Source: Chitinophaga pinensis (lineage in GTDB: Bacteria; Bacteroidota; Bacteroidia; Flavobacteriales_D; Crocinitomicaceae). Taken from it: a DNA stretch of 5,038 nt. Below, piece after piece: positions 1-5,038 of the stretch. The stretch covers positions 1 to 5,038 of the forward strand of contig CAMATR010000177.1 of NCBI GenBank assembly GCA_945861175.1, in the 5' to 3' direction. The translations under genes and the position numbers were made by a program. Numbering within the stretch: position 1 is the stretch's first letter; each line of letters begins with the position of its first letter. The notes below the pieces were generated by a model. It saw only the letters and a list, made by a program, of their open reading frames with translations, ran no database searches and was not told the DNA's origin.

Positions 1-749
1 GGGAAAGCAAATAATTTTGTATAACTATTGTATTCTTTCAACTCTGCTTCATTATTATTATAGGAAGTCAATAGCTCATCATCTGACATATTGATTGCTG
101 CGTAATGGTTATCCAGGTGATTTCCGTAATATATTTCCTTTGCTGAATCTGCTTCCTTTAATTCCATTAAGGAAATAAATTCTCCGACATATTTCCTTAC
201 CTGACTATCAATGTTCACATTATGAAGTTCGCAGTAATCATTCACAATAGCTTTACTGCAGAATAGAAACGCAGGCTTTTCCTGTTCATCTACAGAGGCG
301 ACAGTTCTTAAATATTTCATAAAAATCTTATCATACTTACATAGGTAGGTAATAATACCTGCCCAAAATAAGTCTCCTTTTAATACCTTCATATTCAAGA
401 AAATTATAGCCGGAACTTCGTGCTTTTCAAGAATAGGAATGGCATTACTATATACTCCAGAAAATCCATCATCAAATGTTATTAGAGCAGCATTTAAGGG
501 TATTTTATCATTAATAAGGTCCTTCGGGCTTATAACATTAAAATTTTTTTTTATAAAATCAATCTGAAAATCAAACACATCTGGAGTAACGTTTAAATTA
601 AACTGTTTGGTGAATTCAGAGGGCTGTTGAGATATTTCATGATAATTAAAAATAGCAACTTTATTTTTTAATAGTTTTGAAGCAAAGCTACCCATAAAAC
701 GCCCGAATCCGATTTTTAATGCTTTTCTTAAAAAGAATTTAATATTCAT
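1..749 (-). CDS. Polysaccharide deacetylase (CE4/NodB family), C-terminus missing at window edge
   Basis: An ATG at 749 opens a frame that runs without a stop to base 1, giving 249 complete residues plus the first two bases of a proline codon. The protein has YHEI at residues 36-39, TFDDGF at 91-96 (motif 1: Asp93 the likely general base, Asp94 a metal ligand), HLDNH at 211-215 (the HxxxH metal motif, His211 and His215) and the start of the third motif, LFAFP, at 246-250. The metal-binding triad is therefore intact. In this family these enzymes remove N- or O-acetyl groups from glycans using a divalent metal. About 115 residues separate motifs 1 and 2, far more than in compact NodB domains. 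I see no signal peptide, so a cytoplasmic or membrane-associated place is inferred. The start lies 1 bp after the stop of the upstream GT-B-like gene (TAA-A-ATG), so the two are almost surely co-transcribed. The substrate cannot be told. Confidence 0.9.
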   Translation of the reverse strand, partial: MNIKFFLRKALKIGFGRFMGSFASKLLKNKVAIFNYHEISQQPSEFTKQFNLNVTPDVFDFQIDFIKKNFNVISPKDLINDKIPLNAALITFDDGFSGVYSNAIPILEKHEVPAIIFLNMKVLKGDLFWAGIITYLCKYDKIFMKYLRTVASVDEQEKPAFLFCSKAIVNDYCELHNVNIDSQVRKYVGEFISLMELKEADSAKEIYYGNHLDNHYAAINMSDDELLTSYNNNEAELKEYNSYTKLFAF

Positions 750-750
750 T

Positions 751-2262
751 TTATACGATAACCTTCGGATTACTAAGGGATTTATTTAACACTTCCACAT
801 CTATTTTCGCAAAATGATTTTCACAAAACCGCTTTGCCATATAGATGTTGTCCCGCTGGTTCTGAAAATCACTTTCAACATCTAGGTTTATATAGAAAAA
901 AAAATCCGAAAAATCACTAATACTGCACTGCCACTCATTCATTTTATACAATGGATCGATTGAAATTTCATTTTTCTTCTGCAGGTAAATTGGTCTTAAC
1001 CCTTGTGAAATAGCTTTAAATATAGCCGTCGATCCCCTGTAAAGCACCCAGGCACTATTCAAAATATCTTCCTCCAAACCTCTTTTTGATAAACTAATGT
1101 TTGGTGGCAGATTATTGAATTCAGAATATTTGTATTTTAATTCTTTAAACGTAATACTAGGGTGTAATCTCCAAATAAAATCAATATCAGGTCTCTGGAG
1201 AGCACATTGCAATGAAAAACTAAAAAGCACATAACACTCTGATCTAAAACCTTCTGGAATTACTAAACAACATTTTTCATAATTATTTACTAAAACATCT
1301 GAATCGGCTACATCGCCACGTATTGATCCTAAGACCTTAATAGGGATTCCCTTCAGTTCTAAAGAATTTTGCAGTTCCTCCTTACCATCAATTCCTGAGG
1401 TTAGAATTAAGTCAGGATTATACTCTGCTTTCAGACTTTGACGTATTGCATTTGACAGTCTGAATACGCCTGTATGCTGATATGAAATACATTTTATTGT
1501 AGAATCAAATTTACGCGCAGTTGCAAAAATTACCCTTTCATATGCGTGTCCTTCGTAAGTTGACACTATCACCTTAGGATGGAGTCTCGCTAACAACTCA
1601 TTTATTTGGTAAGTCAATCTTAAAGTGATGTGAGTTGCGCCTGACATCGCTTCTTCAGAAGCAACATACATCACTTTTTTAACGAAAGGATCTGATTCAT
1701 TGCTGGCAAGTTTCCGTAAAATGTCCGCCTCTTTACCTGCTCTTTGATGAATCTCTACTTCTGTATCTCTTCTCACGGTGTCAGAAAAAAAAATGCGCGG
1801 AAGTTCGTCATTAATATGATTTTCCTCAAACCAGGAATAGTCGAATTTGCAATGAACTAATGAAGCTATTACCACTGACCTCCCTTCATTTAATTGGTCG
1901 CCTGGTAAATTACCAAAATAGAAATCGCCTTTCTGATTTATTTGATTACGATTTAGCAGATGAGAAATAAATAAAAAATCAACCTGTCTAGGCAAATCGC
2001 TCGAAGTAAACCAGTTTTTGCCGTTCGAATTATACGATCTTAAAAGCTGCTTATACCATAATCCTGTGTTTAATATGTATTTTTTAATTTTCCTAGAAAT
2101 ACTTTCTGCGGAAAATAGCGGATTATATCTATCTAAGATTATCGGATGTTCTCTAATGACGTGCAACCAGGGGATGGCGACCCTCTCTATGGTAGAATCG
2201 GGCAAAATAAGCAACTCATTACACACTTTGCAAACTTGCTTATACTGTTCTTCATTAATCAT
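751..2262 (-). CDS. GT-B-like surface carbohydrate biosynthesis protein, putative glycosyltransferase
   Basis: This is a 503-residue protein with no signal peptide or clear membrane helix. Recognisable elements are YEGHAYER at 236-243, YQHTG at 261-265, a SGxxGKEEL-type segment near 289-297, RLHPS at 365-369 and YRGSTAIFKAISQGLRPIYL at 408-427. The order (nucleotide-sugar-fold N half, then a C half with RxHPS and a Gly-Ser/Ala-rich helix followed by GxxPIY) is that of GT-B glycosyltransferases acting on surface polymers, such as capsule and Kdo-type transferases. The YEGHxxER and QHTG pieces recall the surface carbohydrate biosynthesis family I know as TIGR04326; that match is from memory. 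An in-frame TAA lies seven codons upstream of the ATG, so this is the first possible ATG. No Shine-Dalgarno sequence precedes it. It follows the ketoacyl synthase gene after 88 bp and is followed by the deacetylase 1 bp later. Donor and acceptor sugars are unknown. Confidence 0.72.
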   Translation of the reverse strand: MINEEQYKQVCKVCNELLILPDSTIERVAIPWLHVIREHPIILDRYNPLFSAESISRKIKKYILNTGLWYKQLLRSYNSNGKNWFTSSDLPRQVDFLFISHLLNRNQINQKGDFYFGNLPGDQLNEGRSVVIASLVHCKFDYSWFEENHINDELPRIFFSDTVRRDTEVEIHQRAGKEADILRKLASNESDPFVKKVMYVASEEAMSGATHITLRLTYQINELLARLHPKVIVSTYEGHAYERVIFATARKFDSTIKCISYQHTGVFRLSNAIRQSLKAEYNPDLILTSGIDGKEELQNSLELKGIPIKVLGSIRGDVADSDVLVNNYEKCCLVIPEGFRSECYVLFSFSLQCALQRPDIDFIWRLHPSITFKELKYKYSEFNNLPPNISLSKRGLEEDILNSAWVLYRGSTAIFKAISQGLRPIYLQKKNEISIDPLYKMNEWQCSISDFSDFFFYINLDVESDFQNQRDNIYMAKRFCENHFAKIDVEVLNKSLSNPKVIV

Positions 2263-2350
2263 AGATATATCGAAGGTGTTTTATAATAATAACTGAATGT
2301 TGCATAACAATAGAAGTCCATTTTCACACAGTTACAATCATATATGAGCC
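2263..2350 (-). other. AT-rich intergenic gap between ketoacyl synthase and GT-B-like gene
   Basis: This 88-bp gap is the only break between the acyl-synthesis genes and the glycan genes. It holds a perfect 10-bp palindrome, TCATATATGA (2338-2347), just after the ketoacyl synthase stop, and a short inverted repeat TGTT-GCAT-AACA. Neither is followed by a T tract, so no terminator can be called. A match to TAnnTTTG with one mismatch (TAACTGTG on the minus strand) lies here but lacks good support. Read-through from the upstream genes is as likely as a separate promoter. Confidence 0.35.
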
Positions 2351-3355
2351 TTATTTCTTAAAGTTAAGCAAAACGCCGCCCCAGGAATAACCTACTCCGA
2401 AACCAGCTAACAATACGTTTCCCTTACACAATTTTAAAGCTATTGCTTCATATAAAGCTATAGGGATAGTAGACGACACAGTATTACCGCAATTTTCTAT
2501 ATGAGTAAAAAAATTACCTTTCGGAATATTGATTTTTTTCCTCAGAAAATCCAGTATAAACTTATTGGCCTGATGGAAGATATATAAATCGACATCCGTT
2601 TTCACAACGCGATTATTTTCCAGCACTCTATTCACTAAAACAGGAACCATCTTGGATGTGAAAGCAAATATTTCCGGTCCATTCATATATAGATGGGAAG
2701 AAGAATTAAAACTTTCCCCCTGCCTCTCATTGACTAACTGACCGCCATTTTTACTCCTCGATCCGCCATCCTGAATAATCAAGTTGCTTGCTCCAGAGCC
2801 ATCAGTACCTAAATCAAAATTTAAGATCTCCGCAATTCCATCCTCAGAAATTAACGTAGCGGAAGCCGCATCGCCAAATATTGTTCTATTCCCTTTATCA
2901 TCTGGATGTATGTATTTTGAATATGTTTCAGAAGTAATAAATAATATATTCTTAGCGATCGAGGCTTCAATCAAACCTTTGCTAATGGCTAATCCATAAA
3001 TATATCCTGAACATCCCAAATTAATATCGAATGCCCCGCAATGATTTGATAATCCCAGTCTTTCCTGTAAAATACACGCAGTTGTAGGCAAAATGTAATC
3101 CGGACTCTGAGTACAATAGATAATAAAATCAATACTCCCAGGTGAGATGGAATGTTCTGCAAACAATTTCTCAGCAGCTTTTACAGCTAAATCAGATGCA
3201 AATTCATCATCCTTTGCTATATAGCGTTGCTTAATCCCCGTTTTTTCATATATTTTATCCTCACTCCAATTTGAAAATTGCTCAGATAGAACCGAATTCT
3301 TAAGAATTGTCGTTGGAAAAATATATGATATTGCCTTAATAAACGCCTTTGCCAT
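2351..3355 (-). CDS. 3-oxoacyl-ACP synthase III (FabH-like ketosynthase)
   Basis: This 334-residue protein has the usual length of a KAS III enzyme. The full Cys-His-Asn triad is present: Cys115 in NLGCSGYIYGL, His261 in FHQAN and Asn291 in ENCGNTVSS. IFGDAASA (159-166) and the C-terminal GFGVGYSWGG (318-327) are further family marks. KAS III enzymes condense an acyl-CoA starter with malonyl-ACP to give a 3-ketoacyl-ACP in the cytoplasm. Aligned by eye to E. coli FabH, Trp32 (which stacks on the CoA adenine) corresponds to Lys34, and Phe87 of the acyl pocket to Leu89, so the starter may differ from acetyl-CoA. The ATG lies 7 bp after the reductase stop, and the ACP gene is next upstream, so this is probably a dedicated biosynthetic copy and not the housekeeping fabH. 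In the P. syringae flagellin glycosylation island a KAS III gene also sits among sugar genes. Catalytic class is secure; chain length and starter are not. Confidence 0.93.
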   Translation of the reverse strand: MAKAFIKAISYIFPTTILKNSVLSEQFSNWSEDKIYEKTGIKQRYIAKDDEFASDLAVKAAEKLFAEHSISPGSIDFIIYCTQSPDYILPTTACILQERLGLSNHCGAFDINLGCSGYIYGLAISKGLIEASIAKNILFITSETYSKYIHPDDKGNRTIFGDAASATLISEDGIAEILNFDLGTDGSGASNLIIQDGGSRSKNGGQLVNERQGESFNSSSHLYMNGPEIFAFTSKMVPVLVNRVLENNRVVKTDVDLYIFHQANKFILDFLRKKINIPKGNFFTHIENCGNTVSSTIPIALYEAIALKLCKGNVLLAGFGVGYSWGGVLLNFKK

Positions 3356-3362
3356 AAGATTA

Positions 3363-4094
3363 TCAGCTTAAAGTAAATCCGCCATCTATAACAATATCGG
3401 TTCCTGTCATCCACTCTGATTTGTCTGACAAAAGAAATATCACAGCATTAGCCACATTGTGTGTAGTGCCCCATCCAAGAGGATAGTTTTTATCCTTTTC
3501 TGAGCCATCACTTTTTTTATCTCTAATATTCCCTGTGAGATCGGTCGTCACCAGCCCTGGAGATAATACATTTACGCGAATTTTTTTGGCAGACACTTCA
3601 ATAGCCAGAACTTTTGCAAAAGATGTTAAAGCCGCTTTACTCGCAGCATAAAGGGATGTTCCAGGAACACCCAATTTTGAGGATATAGATCCAATAAAAA
3701 CTATGGATGAGTTATTATTAATCTTTTTATACTCAAGCAGCTTTTTTATTAAAATAACGTTTGAAGTGAAATTAACCAGAAATATATCGTCAATCTTGGC
3801 CTTTGAAATAAACTTTACTGGTGTATAATCTATTATTCCAGCATTAATTACCAAGCCGGATAAATTAGGCAAAGACATAACCAGGTCAGTAATTTCATTC
3901 TCATTCCTTAAGTCAGCCTGATGATATACAGGATGAGCCCCTTCTTGTATAATTAATTTACAAATCTCCTCCAGCTTTTCAATATTTCTACCCGTTAAAA
4001 TTGGATTGCCTTTGTTTAAGCCAATATCAATAGCGATTTGTCTGCCTATTCCAGAAGAGGAGCCGGTTACAAGAATATTCTTCTCAGATAACAC
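3363..4094 (-). CDS. Short-chain dehydrogenase/reductase, FabG-like 3-oxoacyl-ACP reductase
   Basis: This 243-residue classical SDR has the nucleotide-binding TGSSSGIG at residues 10-17, NAG at 84-86, and the catalytic tetrad Asn109, Ser136, Tyr149 and Lys153 (YAASK). The SPG at 178-180 and the closing IDGGF at 236-240 are also typical. Arg36 after the second strand (TGRN) favours NADPH over NADH. The length and the gene context, between an ACP and a KAS III, suggest it reduces the 3-ketoacyl-ACP made by the ketosynthase to a 3-hydroxyacyl-ACP. A sugar dehydrogenase role is the main alternative, since SDRs also act on nucleotide sugars, though those usually belong to the longer extended type. 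The start is GTG (4094-4092), whose first base is the last base of the ACP stop (TAGTG). An in-frame TAA lies seven codons upstream with no ATG between, so GTG is the only reasonable start. The one-base overlap points to coupled translation. Confidence 0.9.
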   Translation of the reverse strand: MLSEKNILVTGSSSGIGRQIAIDIGLNKGNPILTGRNIEKLEEICKLIIQEGAHPVYHQADLRNENEITDLVMSLPNLSGLVINAGIIDYTPVKFISKAKIDDIFLVNFTSNVILIKKLLEYKKINNNSSIVFIGSISSKLGVPGTSLYAASKAALTSFAKVLAIEVSAKKIRVNVLSPGLVTTDLTGNIRDKKSDGSEKDKNYPLGWGTTHNVANAVIFLLSDKSEWMTGTDIVIDGGFTLS

Positions 4095-4339
4095 TATGCC
4101 TGGCTTATAGAATTATATAATTCATTAAAAGTTTCATTATCGTAAATTGTTTTCGGAGCAATTACAATACTGAATTTTTCCTCAAAATGTGCAATTATAG
4201 ATAGCACGATTAAAGAACTCCATTCGTCAAGATCTTTATAGTTTGTACTAAGACTCAAGGAAGCTATAGGTGTTTCATCAAAAATATTCTCAAATTCTAA
4301 GAGAAATTCTTCCCTGGATACTTTAGAAATATTGTTCAT
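4094..4339 (-). CDS. Acyl carrier protein, small stand-alone
   Basis: This 81-residue acidic protein has the size and pattern of a discrete ACP: an N-terminal helix, then LDEWSSLIVLSIIAHFEEKF around residues 37-56, then a hydrophobic third helix with TIYDNETFNELY. Ser42 is the likely phosphopantetheine attachment site, which a 4'-phosphopantetheinyl transferase would load. The usual Asp-Ser-Leu reads Ser-Ser-Leu here, because Ser41 replaces the Asp, though the preceding LDEW is typical of biosynthetic ACPs of the LDEWDSL kind. The ACP would carry the growing acyl chain for the FabH-like and FabG-like enzymes encoded next. Its stop shares a base with the reductase start. It is the first gene after the promoter candidate at 4362-4389. 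No Shine-Dalgarno sequence precedes the ATG. A peptidyl carrier role is possible but nothing nearby is an adenylation enzyme. Confidence 0.85.
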   Translation of the reverse strand: MNNISKVSREEFLLEFENIFDETPIASLSLSTNYKDLDEWSSLIVLSIIAHFEEKFSIVIAPKTIYDNETFNELYNSISQA

Positions 4340-4361
4340 TATTAGATGCTTATTTTAAGTA

Positions 4362-4389
4362 CAAAACTAGTAAAGATTTTGAGTTTCAA
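4362..4389 (-). promoter_or_regulatory. Candidate Bacteroidetes-type promoter for the ACP-reductase-ketosynthase genes
   Basis: On the minus strand TAGTTTTG (4362-4369) matches the Bacteroidetes -7 element TAnnTTTG at every fixed position. A TTG (4387-4389) lies 17 bases upstream, inside the TTG-N17-23-TAnnTTTG spacing known for Flavobacterium. Transcription would begin near 4355-4357 and leave a leader of roughly 16-18 bases before the ACP start. The site lies in the gap after the acyltransferase gene, which fits a second start for the acyl module. A short motif in AT-rich DNA can occur by chance. Confidence 0.45.
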
Positions 4390-4436
4390 TTTAAAAAACT
4401 TTAGGATTGTCGATTTTAGCCCTTTAATAGCTACAA

Positions 4437-5038
4437 TTAAATATTGTCAGAGTCAGAGAGAGTAAAATGAACCCGTTTAGGTTTAATTAACTCTTCTGAT
4501 TCATCTACTTTATTACAGATAACAGGGAAAGTACTGCCACATATAAATCCATTTTTTTTAAGAATTGGCGAATAGACAGATTTAGAATCACACCATAATT
4601 CAATAGAACTAATATTAGCTGACATACCCGTTTTTCGGATCAATTTCAAACACTTGTTAAATTCCAATTCAAAGCCCTCAAGAAACAAAAAATCGGCTAT
4701 CGTCAATGTACTTCGGGAAACATCAGGAATTACTTTATAAACCACATAGCCGACAATTCTTTCCGCTGATCTTACAATCAAAAAGCTATATTTTTCAGGA
4801 GTACTAAAAAATCGCCATTGGACACTTTCAGTATCACGGCAGAATATAAAATCCCACTGCTTGGAACCATCATTCCAAAACTGATCCCAATCCGAGGGCA
4901 ATTCTACTGCATTTTCAATTTTACAATCTTTATTTTCTGAAACATAATATTTCATAAAAATATTATGGAGGTAGACAAACAAAGAAAAGATGATATTGAG
5001 CAGACCGGAAAAGATTCTCCCAATTTTTGGTGACAGAA
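4437..5038 (-). CDS. GNAT-fold acyltransferase, C-terminal part (N-terminus beyond the window)
   Basis: The frame ending at TAA 4439-4437 stays open to the right edge, giving 199 visible residues, so this is a partial gene. A TTG at 4982 could be taken as a start, but coding continues in frame upstream of it with no stop, and the visible part opens with a hydrophobic linker-like stretch (about residues 9-29). The visible domain has WRFFSTP at 74-80, a strand run YSFLIVRSAERIVGYVVYKV (83-102), IADFL at 113-117, a WCDSKSVYSPILKKNGF end helix (148-164) and the closing HFTLSDSDNI. This order is that of the second GNAT half of roughly 300-350-residue proteins common in bacterial polysaccharide loci, which acylate an amino group of a sugar or peptide using acyl-CoA or acyl-ACP. 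Sitting just upstream of an ACP and two chain-building enzymes, it is a good candidate to transfer their product. Family is fairly sure; substrate is inferred. Confidence 0.68.
   Translation of the reverse strand, partial: LSPKIGRIFSGLLNIIFSLFVYLHNIFMKYYVSENKDCKIENAVELPSDWDQFWNDGSKQWDFIFCRDTESVQWRFFSTPEKYSFLIVRSAERIVGYVVYKVIPDVSRSTLTIADFLFLEGFELEFNKCLKLIRKTGMSANISSIELWCDSKSVYSPILKKNGFICGSTFPVICNKVDESEELIKPKRVHFTLSDSDNI

Noticed and set aside
2018..2296. A 92-codon open frame on the plus strand
   Set aside because: It lies almost wholly antisense to the start of the GT-B-like gene, has no recognisable motif, and its composition is that of a reversed coding strand.
2338..2347. Palindrome TCATATATGA as an operator or terminator
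   Set aside because: It is short, AT-rich and single, with no T tract or second copy near any start, so chance explains it.
2784..2999. A 71-codon open frame on the plus strand
   Set aside because: It is antisense inside the ketoacyl synthase gene, whose catalytic motifs make the minus-strand reading certain.
3217..3414. A 65-codon minus-strand frame across the reductase-ketosynthase junction
   Set aside because: It overlaps the ends of two well-supported genes in another frame and its Arg/Tyr-rich product resembles no protein.
2351..4339. The three genes as part of an aryl polyene, flexirubin or full fatty-acid synthesis cluster
   Set aside because: No dehydratase, KAS II/chain-length factor, ammonia-lyase or thioesterase is present in the window, and the neighbours are glycan enzymes. 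Genes outside the window could change this.
4433..4447. Inverted repeat ACAAT-N5-ATTGT at the end of the GNAT gene as a terminator
   Set aside because: The stem is five AT-rich base pairs without a following T tract, too weak for an intrinsic terminator.
4980..4982. TTG as the start of the GNAT gene
   Set aside because: The frame continues open to the right window edge and the protein seen is only the C-terminal half of the usual length, so the true start lies outside the window.

Overview
The window looks like part of a surface-polysaccharide (O-antigen, capsule or exopolysaccharide) locus from a member of the Bacteroidota. Three things point that way. The DNA is AT-rich. None of the starts inside the window has a recognisable Shine-Dalgarno sequence. 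The one good promoter candidate has the TTG / TAnnTTTG form used by the Bacteroidetes sigma factor. The genus cannot be read from the sequence; a Sphingobacteriales, Cytophagales or Flavobacteriales relative is a guess.

All six genes lie on the minus strand and are read from right to left. At the right edge is the C-terminal part of a GNAT-fold acyltransferase whose beginning lies outside the window. After a 96-bp gap with a promoter candidate comes a tight cluster: a small acyl carrier protein (ACP), a FabG-like short-chain reductase whose GTG start shares one base with the ACP stop, and a FabH-like ketoacyl-ACP synthase III 7 bp further on. After an 88-bp gap come a 503-residue GT-B-like surface-carbohydrate protein and, 1 bp later, a CE4/NodB polysaccharide deacetylase that runs off the left edge.

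Read together, the middle genes form a minimal one-cycle fatty-acyl module: a carrier, a condensing enzyme and a ketoreductase, with no dehydratase or enoyl reductase in view. The simplest product would be a short 3-hydroxyacyl-ACP such as 3-hydroxybutyryl-ACP. An adjacent GNAT protein could then place that acyl group on an amino sugar. This resembles the logic of the Pseudomonas syringae modified-viosamine glycosylation island, where the sugar carries a 3-hydroxybutanamido group. The deacetylase and the GT-B-like protein would assemble or tailor the glycan. Enzyme classes are well supported by motifs; the acyl product and its acceptor are inference.

No RNA genes, insertion sequences, CRISPR arrays or sizeable repeats were seen. 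There is no non-coding stretch longer than 96 bp.
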